Origin: Rhipicephalus microplus
Lineage: Eukaryota; Arthropoda; Arachnida; Ixodida; Ixodidae
Direction: 5' to 3'
DNA length: 64,000 nucleotides
Assembly: GCF_043290135.1 (NCBI RefSeq)
Contig: NC_134709.1
Location: forward strand, 105,604,145 to 105,668,144
In this document: one piece after another, positions 44,244 to 54,060 of the stretch
Numbering within the stretch: the first letter of the stretch is position 1
Layout: the number at the start of each line of letters is the position of its first letter
The notes under the pieces: model-generated
The model's database searches: none
Told to the model about the DNA's origin: nothing
What the model saw: the letters and a program-made list of their open reading frames with translations, nothing else
Translations under genes and position numbers: made by a program

Positions 44244-45640
44244 CCACCTACGACAATTAGCTTCCCTTGGTCGTTTGGATAATGGTATCAATACCAAACT
44301 TGGTGTGGCATACTGTGACTGTATGACGAGCATATTTGACTAGTCATAACATGAGAATCATGACATAGATGTCATGAATGTCATGATTCACATTTCATAG
44401 TATTGCTGCTCTTGCTGTGGTCTTGTTCACATGACATGTTGCAAAACTGGTATGGTATGGCATGATTGCAAGGCGAATATAAGCGACAGACCTTAACTTG
44501 AAAATAATGACATGCATGTCATGTAAGTCATGAGTCAAAACTACACGCCACGCAAATGATGCGCTTGAAGACGTCTCACTAGCCTAAAATATACCTAATT
44601 CCACGTGACGTTATGCGAATAGATGACGAAGGTAGGTGACTGGTGCATACATGATTATCATGAGATGCATGTCATGTGACATTATGACTACAAGCCACTC
44701 CCATGATGCCCTCGCAGCCGTTTTGCTAGCTTCACATACACCAAATTTGGTATTAAGGAATGTGAATGAACTACAAAGGGATGTGACTGGTGCAAGCATG
44801 ATAACTATGTAATGCGTGTCATGTAGCAACAGGACTACACGCTACGCTCACGACGCGCTCACGGCCATCTCGCTAGCTTCACATGTACCCAATTCAGTAT
44901 TATTTGACGCGAACAGACGTCATATGTATATGACATGTCCAAACATGATAATCATGACATGCGTGTCCTCTAACAACATGACTACATGCCACCCTCATTA
45001 TGCGCGTGGGGCCGCGTTGCTAGATTCTTATAAGCCAAATTTGGTATTACGTCACGTGAAGGGATGACGAAGGTATTTGACTGGTGCAAACATAATAATT
45101 AAGAAATGCGTGTCATGTAAGAGCATGAGTACACCCACACTCAAGGCGCCAATACACTCAGACGTGACCTGGTGCGCGTGTGCTCCAGCGTTCGTTTCGT
45201 CGCATCATGCCGGTGACGCCACGCTAGGTGCCGATCTGCCTCGTATATACACGGAGCCATTCGCCACACTGCTTTGCTTTGCCCTTGTGCGTTTGAGTAC
45301 GCCTTCGTCCCTTCGTCACAAAGCTAGGCAGACGCGGTGCATTCTTGGTAACGCGGTTGGTGCGAAATGCAGCATGTCGCATTTGGCACCGGTGTTCATT
45401 GGGCTATATACCAAATTGGTATTGCATGATGTCAATAGACTCCAATGTTAAATGACACGTCCGAACATAATAATTATGATATGCGTATTATGTACAACAT
45501 CACTTCATGCTACGCTCATAGCACGCTCTCGGCCGTTTCGCTAGCTCCACATATATCAAATGCTGTATCAGGTGGCGTAAATTGATGATGAAGGTAAATG
45601 ACACGTCCAAACATAATATATTGACATGGGAGTTATGTAC
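44244..45640. repeat. Satellite-like array, unit about 147 bp
   Basis: The motif accaaatttggtatta or a variant recurs near 44290, 44595, 44740, 44886, 45033, 45407 and 45555. Successive intervals are 145-148 bp, or two units. Between the anchors come gacgaaggta, tgatNatcatgacatgcgtgtcatgta, catgactacacgcca and cgcgctc.cggccgtttt. Around 45125-45400 a non-repeat insert of about 220 bp disturbs the phase. It is the same family as 16700-18080. Confidence 0.78.
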
Positions 45641-46094
45641 GGGATAATTTATCTCCGTCTCGTAAGGTCGTTCTGATTTTAAACTGACACATAAACATTC
45701 CTCATTTGTGCTTCGCATATCATCGATTCGCATTGTACGTGCGAGCTGTCAATTTTCAATTACGAAACGCCGGCGTGGCCTAGACCTAATGCGTAACACG
45801 CAATAAACAGATAAATCTCATTTAAATTTCGGTGGTTTCTTTGAAACAAGGGGGTGGGGAGAAGAGGAAAAGTTACGGTCCCTTCCCATCGTCGACAAGA
45901 TTTTTGTTCATTACTCTTAGTTGAAATGCAGATTTCAAGTTTGTAAATATGAATCAGTGCGTGTAGAATGTAAACCTTTCTTGTTTGTACATTCATCGCT
46001 GCTGTAACACAGGCGCAAAATATATATGTGATCAAGCAAGTAAGAATTCATTGTGCATGCTTGATAGTGCATAGTTTTCAAGATACTTCACGCA
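45641..46094. other. Spacer
   Basis: No gene recognised. It may include the 3' flank of the minus-strand ORF at 46095-46388. No AATAAA was seen close downstream of that ORF on the minus strand. Confidence 0.35.
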
Positions 46095-46388
46095 TCAGTG
46101 CTGTCTGGCCTGTTGGTGCTGTCGTCTCAATGCCTCTTGTCGCTGTCGTTGTTCGTACTGCATTTGCAAGCGCGCTTGTTCCCGTGATCGTCGTTCTATT
46201 TCTTCCCGGCGCCTCGCAGCTTCAGCTTGTGCTCTCTGCATTTGTTGTTGAGAGTAGGAATTGGAGCTCCACATTGGCCTAGGAGGCATAGGGTCAGCGA
46301 ATGTTGATGACGGGATTCCGTGTTCAACTATGAACAGTATACCCACAATGAAACAAACTGCAGAACCTAGCTTGTAAGCCACCACCAT
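46095..46388 (-). CDS. Hypothetical 97-residue membrane-anchored, Gln/Arg-rich coiled-coil protein
   Basis: The frame starts at an ATG in good context (ggtATGG) at 46388. Residues about 6-24 (LGSAVCFIVGILFIVEHGI) form a hydrophobic segment fit for a signal anchor. A short Pro/Ser/Tyr linker (DPMPPRPMWSSNSYSQQQM) follows, and then a highly charged stretch of about 50 residues rich in Q, R, E and A (AEAARRREEIERRSREQARL) with coiled-coil character. It ends with a stop at 46095. No frame breaks occur, unlike its TE neighbours. I do not recognise the family. It could be a small host gene, a retrocopy, or an exon. Function is not assigned. Confidence 0.45.
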   Translation of the reverse strand: MVVAYKLGSAVCFIVGILFIVEHGIPSSTFADPMPPRPMWSSNSYSQQQMQRAQAEAARRREEIERRSREQARLQMQYEQRQRQEALRRQHQQARQH

Positions 46389-47199
46389 ACCGATTGTGAC
46401 AGGCTAGTTCGCCGGACCATCTTTTCATTTAACACCCTTTTTTTATATGTAAGAAAAAGGTAAAAAATAGATTTGAAATTGTTCTTTAAGACGTACAACA
46501 ATACTTAATTCTGAAAGGTACAGTTGAATACATAGTCGCAGCAGCATAGAGTTATGACGCAGTTTTCTATGACCTGTTGCCTTTTTTCGCTGATGCCTAG
46601 GCAAGATAAAGAAACAAATAAACGTTGTAATGCGTAATTCGAAACACAAAGCCTACCTTCAAGGCCGCAGAGGCTTTTCTTCCCAACTGTTTCAGAAGAT
46701 TCTAAATTTCTTTCCCTAATAAGTGCAAGAAACAGAGAAACTTAAAATAACAACTGCGAAGTCACCTATCCCGTTACCCGTAGTTATAACGAGCAGCTAA
46801 TTTACATGACACGTGCGATTTTAGATCAAACACGCCTATTAGTTCATCTCCAACTGAATCTCTGAATTTTGTTTCATCTCCTAACGAGTTGCTGGATGCT
46901 GCCCCACTGCTTAAAGTGTGTGTGTTCAGGAAAGGTGGTTAACGATTTAGAATACTTGGTGCTCTACTACGGGAGAGCATATAACCATCCCGTGCACCTC
47001 GTGCTTGATGAGGCCCTGTCGATTGAAACAGGGAAGTGTTTTGCATACTTGCGACAGCACTTCAGGCGAGTATAACTGTCTGGTGCAACAAAATTACTTC
47101 ACTGGCACGTACAAGCAAGAGAACTCAGACACAAAACAACTTACAGCACTGCAATACTCTCAAAGATCACGAATCACTGAGTGAAGCAAAAAGAAAATG
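46389..47199. other. Spacer without recognisable genes
   Basis: A 68-codon frame at 46869-47075 (plus; YLVLYYGRAYNHPVHLVLDE) has no known domain. Nothing else is seen. Confidence 0.3.
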
Positions 47200-47275
47200 A
47201 AACAGAAAAAGCAATAAGTTCGAAAAGAGTGGTATCTATGCGTTCTAAGCATGAAAGAGTATCTAAGCGTTCCCA

Positions 47276-47770
47276 CTAGATTAAAATGTGAAGCACTGTT
47301 AGTGCTTCACCAGATCTGTCACACAATGGTGTATCGCCACTTGGCAAAAGGTATGATCGTGTCATATATGTGTGCCCTATCATGAGCCTTGTTCGTGTTA
47401 CCTCTGTACGATGTGATTTCGACACTGGCTGCGAATTACCAAAATGAGGCCTAATAACATGTAGTTTGTATTTGGCGTGCCTATCCCACTTCTTCTGTCT
47501 GTAATCATTGAGCTTATGATTGAGAGACGGTTTAAGGTGAAGGGCTGGGATTGATATCGGCGTAGTGGCAGTGCTTTCATGGACAGATGCAGCAAGCTGA
47601 CCCGCCATGACGTCGTCTTGGATATCACGGTGCCCTGGCACCTAGCACGCTACGATATGTTGTTTAGTTGCGTAGAGCGTGCATAGAATATAGTTGGACA
47701 TGGACAGGTTTTTTTAAGAGTTTGCAAAGCTTTTACCACACTGAGGGAGTCCATGTAAATTACTTCTTTT
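47276..47770 (-). pseudogene. LINE-A RNase H C-part and terminal region
   Basis: Just left of the nested repeat the minus strand reads VIYMDSLSVVKALQTL (third RNase H acidic site). In the next frame it reads VPGHRDIQDDVMAGQLAASV, corresponding to the last RNase H motif. A C-terminal region TRTRLMIGHTYMTRSYLL, CDRSGEALTVLHIL follows (usually CX2C...H; one Cys is missing). Frame changes occur near 47640. Confidence 0.82.
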
Positions 47771-48130
47771 AGATGCGGAGCATCTAATACTCGAGGCTTG
47801 TAGTGCGGCGCCGTCCGCAAGCTTCCTCCTCCTTCTTCCACCATCTGTGCATCCCTTCCTCCTCTACACACCGCGCGCGCTTCACTCCTCCACCATCTGT
47901 GCACCCTTCCTCCTCTACACACCGCGTGCGCTTCTCCTCTTCACGAACATTCGCTAGCTGTATAATGTAGCGCGCATGCGCCGTCACGCTTCAAGAACAT
48001 CGGCAGCTGACGCGCGCGCATGCGCCGTCGCGCTTCGAGAACATCGGCAGCTGACGCGCGCGCATGCGCCGTTGCGCTTCTCCCCCTTCTCGAACATTCG
48101 ACAGCTGACAGTGCATGCGCCGTCGCGCTG

Positions 48131-48165
48131 TATATATACTCAAGGTCGGCGCTCGCTCGCTCAGT
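48131..48165 (+). promoter_or_regulatory. TATA/Inr core promoter inside repeat copy 2
   Basis: TATATATA starts at 48131 and TCAGT at 48161, with identical 32-bp spacing to copy 1. Upstream, GCGCATGCGCC occurs about three times between 47980 and 48070 plus a tgcatgcgcc next to the TATA box. GCGCATGCGC matches the consensus of NRF1/Ewg-type activators. Binding is inferred only. Confidence 0.55.
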
Positions 48166-48218
48166 TGCCGCTCGTCGGTTGGTTTGTACGGCGCGTCGAC
48201 GTCCAAGGTCGCGGTGAA

Positions 48219-48359
48219 ATGAATTCCAACGAATCCACAAACACAATGATCGACGTCCCTTCGACCAGCGCCGCCCTTTCGCATACGTGTGTATGTGTTC
48301 ACTCATTTAACACCCCCTCCTACAACCACGTTAACCAATTTAGCCATCGACCCAAGTAA
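48219..48359 (+). CDS. 46-residue micro-ORF, copy 2 (hypothetical)
   Basis: It is the same Ser/Thr/Asn-rich peptide as 13198-13338, ending at a stop that overlaps CAAGTAAGT. The adjacent block cacgttaaccaatttagccatcgacccaagtaagtcgca is duplicated once downstream (about 60-bp period), as in copy 1. Confidence 0.22.
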   Translation: MNSNESTNTMIDVPSTSAALSHTCVCVHSFNTPSYNHVNQFSHRPK

Positions 48360-48501
48360 GTCGCAATTTAACACCCCATTTCACAACCACGTTAACCAAT
48401 TTAGCCATCGACCCAAGTAAGTCGCACTTTAACACCCCGTTAACCAATTATATGCTCCGCATCCTCCTCAGTGTTCCCCCGAGGGAAGCTGCGGGCAATT
48501 T

Positions 48502-48962
48502 TTTTGTAGTTGTAATTGTTTGATGTGTTTAACGGCCACAAAGTTCGCGTATGCTTCCGCTGTGAAGATGTTTTTATCTGGATGTAGAAGGCCAGCATCG
48601 GAAAAGGATGGCCCGACAGCAGCGTAGGACACAGAAGAATTAGACTTAGCGGCACCTGTAAAAAACTCGGGACACGTGTATTCGTGTTGAAGTTCCAGGA
48701 AGTATGCGCGGATGTGGGCAATGTGCACTTGTTTTATAGCTTCTAGGAAAGAAACATCAAAATCTAGAATCTGCCTCTGCCACGGCGGCAGGTATGCCAC
48801 AGGAGCCACTAAGCTGTGCTCAAGTGACACACCAGTCTTCTCAGCGAGACCCTTCAGGTGAATTGAATAAGGCTGTCTTGCCGAAAATCTGCTTTGAAAC
48901 AGAGCGGAGCTTGAGAAATCAATAATAGTAGAATAGGAGGGGCGTTTGTTGCCTGCGTTCAC
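48502..48962 (-). pseudogene. LINE-A region before and at the start of RNase H
   Basis: The 164-residue frame includes VSLEHSLVAPVAYLPPWQRQ and the first RNase H part: SVSYAAVGPSFSDAGLL, then IFTAEAYANFVAVKHIKQLQ (second acidic site in TAEAYA). The first RNase H Asp lies in a poorly conserved stretch. It is cut at 48502 by repeat copy 2. Confidence 0.82.
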
Positions 48963-49884
48963 CTATAGAAAGTACACAAAACACATGTAAGTTCTCTGCA
49001 GGTGAAGCGACCACTCATTTACCTTGATTTAGAGCCTTTCTACTGGGCTGGTGCAGAATGCAGCCGTTGAAAGGCAGATGCTCAAATGGTGGTTGGGTCA
49101 AGCATTCGCAAGACACTTGGTGCTGCAGACTGATACATGGTCGTGCCTTATTCTAGGCGTGTGCATATGAGGCTTTTATGGAGATTTATCAGGAATTTTT
49201 TTTATCACTACCCCATGATGTCCGCGATAAAACCTTGATGACATTCATTGCTCACAGGCACTTGTTTTTAGATGTTGATGGTGAGGAATGAATGTAAGTT
49301 TTTTGACGAAAATATAGCTTACAATTTTTATCTAGACTTCACCGGTAGCCTCTGATCGTGCAGGTCAATGTGCGGATCTGGATGGAGACCTCTCTTTTGT
49401 GAGAATAAAATGCAGGTGCTCTTTTGTGGATTAAGGGGGAAACCGTTTTGGTCAGCAACTTTGTTACTTTATTTAAGCCAAGCTAAACTTGCCGCTCGCA
49501 CATAGCAAGGTTGGATCATTTGTAGCCTATCTGCACCGCGTCGACGTATATGCAATAGAACACGCTTCGTGGAATACAGGTATGTTAGGTGTTTATTTTT
49601 ATAATGAAAAATGTGCAACTCAGCACACCACCTTGCAGAACTCCCGTTCCTGTACAAACGTTCGAGACAAGACATTCCCCACTCGGGCACGGAAAGTGCG
49701 ATTGGACATATAGGACATATATCTCGGACACCTAAGTGTGAGATGTCTCGCAATATCTTAAAGCACCATGTGGTGTCATAGGTTTTTTCCTTATCGAGAA
49801 AGACCGATAGTAAAAATTGCTTGTGGAACAAAGCATCTCCGATCTGTGCCTCAATTTGTACCAGGTTGGTTATGGTAGATCTCT
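48963..49884 (-). pseudogene. LINE-A reverse transcriptase, distal half
   Basis: From 49884 the minus strand reads RSTITNLVQIEAQIGDALFH and LLSVFLDKEKTYDTTWCFKI, an RT palm start with the first catalytic Asp. In other frames come GGVLS, then YVDAVQIGYK near 49545, where the catalytic YVDD-type box has lost its second Asp. SNLAMCERQV and HPDPHIDLH follow. At least three frame changes and stops occur. Confidence 0.78.
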
Positions 49885-49910
49885 ATATTTATTTATTTAT
49901 TTATTTATAG
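49885..49910 (-). repeat. LINE-B 3' tail
   Basis: On the minus strand the element ends with repeated AAAT units (tatttattta on plus), typical of CR1/L2-like elements that end in short tandem repeats and not in poly(A). Confidence 0.8.
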
Positions 49911-50116
49911 AATACTGCAGAGAAAAAGTCCAAGCAGGGTGAGCATACATGAAACACACATAATAACAGAATGAAACAAGGTTGCAAAGCGTTTTTTACA
50001 CAATTTCTTTGCTTTAAGACAGAGGGGTTATGGCTTTATAAAAAAAGTAACAGTTGAACAACAAGTTGATAATACCATTCAAGGAAGTCATGGAAGAAGA
50101 GTATTTACACAAATGG

Positions 50117-52830
50117 TCAAGGGCGTTGAGGAAATACTTCGGTAAGTTTATTCCAATCATCTATTGTTTGTGGGATGAAGGAGTACCGAAAAGTATCAGT
50201 CCTTGCGAATATTGGCGTTAGGGAATGAGGATAGTGGTGTCGAGTGGGTCTGCTTAACAAGGGGGATACGTATACTGCGGTGTCTAAGGGTAGCCTGTGG
50301 TTCACTATGTCTGAAAGAAACTGTAGCCGACTTTTTGTTCAACGAATTTGTAATAGTTCTATACCATTTGCTGTAAGTAATGCAGTGGGGGAGTCGGTTA
50401 ATATAAATTTACTATATATGAATTGTACTGCTTTTCTTTGAATTCTTTCTAGATTTTGGACGTTAATTTTTGTGTGGGGATCCCAAACTATGGAGGCGTA
50501 CTCAAGTTTAGGCCTAATTAAGGAAAGGTAGGAGAGGAGTTTAACACTAGGTGGAGCAGTCTTGAGCTTGTGGCGGAGAAGGCATAATTTACGGAAAGCG
50601 GCAGAGCAGATGTTAATTATGTGCAAAATCCAGGATAAGGTACTTGTTAACGTTAAGCCTAGGTATTTATAGGAGGCCACTTTAAGTAAAGGTGCTTCAG
50701 CTAAATTGTATGTGTAGTTTAATGGCACTTTTTTGCGCGTTATGGGGAGATACACACATTTGTTTGCATTAAGAAGCATTCCCCATTGTTCACACCATTT
50801 TGAAACATTGCGTAATTTAGTATTAAGATCACATTGGTCACTAATGCAAGTTACATCTCTAAACAAAACACAATCGTCAGCAAATAAACAAATTTGTACC
50901 GGGGTGCTAATTACATTGACAATGTCATTAATGTAGACCAAAAACAGAAGGGGGCCTAGTACGCTCCCCTGCGGAACGCCAGAAGTCACAGGAAGGCAGC
51001 CCGATTGTTTCTCTCCTACCTGAACATATTGGGTGCGATTGAGTAGATAAGCTGAGATCCAAGAGATAAATAATTCTGGTATACCAACTAACCGAAGCTT
51101 TATAATTAGTTTATCGTGTGGAACTGTGTCGAATGCTTTACTGTAGTCTAAGAATATTACATCAATTTGGCCGTTAGCATCAAGACAAGCTGCAAAGGTA
51201 TGAACGATAGTAACCAATTGTGTTGTAGTAGAAAATCCTTTTCGAAACCCATGTTGATGATTTGTTAAAACTGAGCGTTCTTTTAAGAATTCATTTAATT
51301 TATGAGCTATTATGTGTTCGATAAGCTTACAGCATGATGATGTTAAGGAGATCGGTCGATAATTTTGTAGTAGGAGGCGGTCACCTTTGTTGAATATAGG
51401 AACTATTCGTGCCGACTTCCAGTCATCTGGCAATTCTGCTGACAACAGAGAGACTCGAAAAATGACGAGTAAGTATTTTGCAACAGACTCTGCAAAGCGA
51501 CGCAGAAATATGTTGGGGATATTGTCGGGACCGCAAGAAGTCTTAGTCTTTAGGTTCAACAACATAGCAACGACAACAGAATAAGAAATAAAGTTTACAT
51601 TCGCAGCATTGTCCACATTTATGACAGATGGGGAAACACTAGGAGTAGAAAATACACTATGAAAACACGCATTGAGGTGTTGAGCAATGGCAGCTTGATC
51701 AGATACCATTGAACCATTGACAAAAACCGGTGATATGGGTTTCTTTTCTTCGCTAATATAGTTCCAGAACTTTTTTGGATCATTCTTTATGAAGTTTGCG
51801 AGTGACGTAGTGAAGTAGTATTCCTTCGAGGTGTGTACGGCATGTGCAAGCTCATCTAGAGCGTCAGCTATAATTTTGTGGTCAGCATGCTTTTTCTTTA
51901 ATCTTTTAACTTTACGCTTGAGATGAATGATGCTTCTCGTCATCCAGGGCGTATGTTCATGCACCTTTTTACGTTTAGACGGTATAAATTTTTCGATACA
52001 GTAGAAGCATATGCGTTTAAATTGGTCCCACAATCTACAAACATCGGTAGCTACAAAATCTATCAGACAGGTTTCTAGGTGCTCGATAATGCAAGCATAA
52101 TTGGCATGTGTATAGTCTTTCACACAATGAAAGGACAAGGTGGCAGTTGCCGAAAGCGGTTCAAGAGGGATAGAAACTGACACAAGGTAGTGATCAGACA
52201 GCCCTTGCTCAATTACTACGGTATGTGTACTGAAGTCACGGGGAATAAATACCAGATCTAAGATAGACCTAGCGGTACCCTGATAATGCGTTGGTTCATG
52301 AACTAGTTGTACCAAATTGTGTGCGAGCATGATGTCAAACACTGCATTTGCATTGCTGATATTGGCTATAAAGGTTTCAAAACGCTCCCAATCTACTCCG
52401 GGGAGATTGAAATCGCCAATCAAAAGAACTTTGTTGCCATGGTATTTAGACATGTGTTCTTTTAGTTTTAATAGGCATTCAAGAGTTGAGTCCGGCGGTC
52501 TATATAATGTACATACGATGAATGAGTGGCCCCACAAAGTTACTTTAATACAGATACATTCAAGCTCCGGTACATCATCCAACAAGACAGCATCAAATTT
52601 TTGTTGGATCAGGACGGCCACACCACCTCCCCTTGCTTGCCTGTCCTTACGAAAAGCCGTATAGGAAGGTGGAAAATGTCGCCATCATTCACCTGTTCAT
52701 GTAACCACGTCTCAGTTATAACAGTAATGTGAGGATCGTACTGCAGTAATAGGATTTCGAGGGGTTCGGTTTTATTCATAACACTGGGGGCATTCAAATT
52801 AAGTAGACGAAGTTGCTTGTGCGCATGCAC
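50117..52830 (-). pseudogene. LINE-B ORF2: APE endonuclease and reverse transcriptase, two lesions
   Basis: ORF2 nicks target DNA and reverse-transcribes element RNA at the nick. It starts near 52830 (RLLNLNAPSVMNKTEPLEIL, then ITETWL). Around 52676 a T appears to be missing from a T-run, shifting the frame. The long frame 52621-50339 (760 residues) then carries GDFNLPGVDW, SDHYLVSV, NYRPISLTSSCCKL, KAFDTVPHDKL, GVPQGSVLGPLLF and an intact FADD box (DD at 50872-50877). A TGA at 50339-50341, most simply a CGA-to-TGA change, interrupts it. The same frame continues to 50117 with ARTDTFRYSFIPQTIDDWN. One of the lesions could be an assembly error. Confidence 0.88.
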
Positions 52831-52851
52831 ATTACGTCAGGTTTTAGACTG

Positions 52852-53724
52852 TTAGGGTGCGGTGTTCTTGTAGCCGGTCATTTTTACTCGCTTTTTTTGC
52901 ACCTCATCCCAAAAATACATATCCTTATCGATCTTTAGTTTATCGCGTATCAGGTTGATTCTTTTCCCTTGTTCTATCTCGGCCTTCGCGGTGTGCCAGA
53001 GCAGACTGCGTTTTTTTAGCGTTGATTTTGAGTAATCATTCTTAACAAAGATATCTGAGCCCTTCAGTTTTCTTGCGTTTTTCATTATCTCTTTCTTTTC
53101 TGTAAAGTCTTGCAGATACACTATTACAGGCCGCTTTCCTACGTGCTTACCCAGTCGATAAATACGCCCTACAGATTCAGATTTAACCTGAAGTTTTTCT
53201 TGAAAGAGACCCTTCACGACCTTGTCCTTTAGTTCCTCTTCTGATTCTACTGAGGTCTCAGGTATTCCATGAATAATTACATTTGAACGTCTGCTGTGGT
53301 CTTCAAGGTCTGTTAGCTTTTTAGTTTGAAAAGACATTACGTGTTCAAATGATTTCAATGTGACATGCAATTGATGGGTGTTTGCATGCTGTGCTGAGCG
53401 CTCAGTCGCTATATTTTCGACAGTACGCCTAAAGTCAAGCATCTGTTCTTTCAGCTCAGAAAATAGTGTTTTAATTTCAAGTAGTTCCTTTCGCATTTCT
53501 GTCTGACCGTCAAGTAGTTGTTCGTACAGTTCCTTCTGGGTGGGCCCAGGGTTTTCCTCGACATCACCGCAAATTAGTAGTTTGCAAACGACAAAACAGT
53601 CATACGCAATTACAAAACAACGCCGTGGGCACGGCAGAACCACTAAGCTTCGACAATCACAACGTATAGAACAAGAACGGGGACTAACCTGCACCAAGCA
53701 GAGAAGCGTTCCGTTTAGCGACAT
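52852..53724 (-). CDS. LINE-B ORF1: 2A peptide, coiled coil and RRM-like RNA-binding protein
   Basis: I choose the ATG at 53724 because it lies just inside the second 5' unit and gives a 290-residue ORF with no breaks. Residues 1-61 are a Cys-rich, hydrophobic N-terminus ending in the 2A motif GDVEENPGP (53568-53542). At such a motif ribosomes skip the Gly-Pro bond and release the upstream peptide. Residues about 65-115 form a coiled coil (KELLEIKTLFSELKEQMLDF). Residues about 145-260 resemble the L1 ORF1p RRM-type domain (RRSNVIIHGIPE, then GRIYRLGKHVGKRPVIVYLQ). The frame is open further up to 54078, but that part reads through the 5' repeats. It likely binds element RNA. Intactness is notable in this window. 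Confidence 0.85.
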   Translation of the reverse strand: MSLNGTLLCLVQVSPRSCSIRCDCRSLVVLPCPRRCFVIAYDCFVVCKLLICGDVEENPGPTQKELYEQLLDGQTEMRKELLEIKTLFSELKEQMLDFRRTVENIATERSAQHANTHQLHVTLKSFEHVMSFQTKKLTDLEDHSRRSNVIIHGIPETSVESEEELKDKVVKGLFQEKLQVKSESVGRIYRLGKHVGKRPVIVYLQDFTEKKEIMKNARKLKGSDIFVKNDYSKSTLKKRSLLWHTAKAEIEQGKRINLIRDKLKIDKDMYFWDEVQKKRVKMTGYKNTAP

Positions 53725-54060
53725 GGCAGCTTTGGGTCCACCGTGCCCACAGTAGACGAAATCGTGCCGGTGCTCTTTTATAGCGGCGCCAAATGATGAC
53801 GTCACGCTGTGATGCTTGAAAGGAAAGGCCAGTAGAACTGCGTCGTCGGGTGACGACAGCGTTGAAAACTGGGGGCCTTTGCTGATGAGCTGGCTCGTGT
53901 CGTCGCAAGACTCATAAAGTGGCTGCGCGCATTCAAAAGCACCGAAGCCAAGAAAAACCTGCACCAAGCAGAGAAGCGTTCCGTTTAGCGACATGGCAGC
54001 TTTGGGTCCACCGTGCCCACAGAAGACGAAATCGTGCCGGTGCTCTTTTATAGCGGTGCC
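53690..54060 (-). promoter_or_regulatory. LINE-B tandem 5' units with TATA boxes
   Basis: A unit beginning gc(a/g)ccgctataaaagagcacc occurs at 54060 and again at about 53786 (minus orientation), a period of about 274 bp. The first about 100 bp of each copy, through gtcgctaaacggaacgcttc and ttggtgcag, are almost identical. The second copy leads directly into ORF1. CTATAAAAG is a good TATA box and each copy could start transcription. Tandem 5' monomers acting as promoters are known for other LINEs. Confidence 0.7.

Larger units (their letters stand above)
47771..48501 (+). mobile_element. Non-autonomous promoter-bearing repeat, copy 2, inserted in LINE-A RNase H
   Basis: It has the same ends and TTTT flanks (47767-47770; T-run 48499-48505) as copy 1 at 12795-13481. 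It is about 45 bp longer, mainly because it has more copies of the cagctgacgcgcgcgcatgcgcc unit (near 47975-48120). The insertion splits LINE-A between the codons for QLQLQK and EVIYMDS, which shows the target position exactly. The micro-ORF and TATA/Inr promoter are conserved. Confidence 0.78.
49885..54060 (-). mobile_element. LINE-B: nearly intact CR1/L2-like LINE encoding an N-terminal 2A peptide
   Basis: The 4.2-kb element has two tandem TATA-containing 5' units, ORF1, ORF2 (endonuclease plus RT, no RNase H) and an (AAAT)n 3' tail. It is inserted into the RT of LINE-A, whose reading resumes on both sides. A 4-bp CTCT is repeated at the junctions. Endonuclease, RT with FADD, and a ARTDTFRYSF-type C-terminus place it near CR1/L2. 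It is the best-preserved element here, and its open ORF1 suggests recent mobility. Confidence 0.9.
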
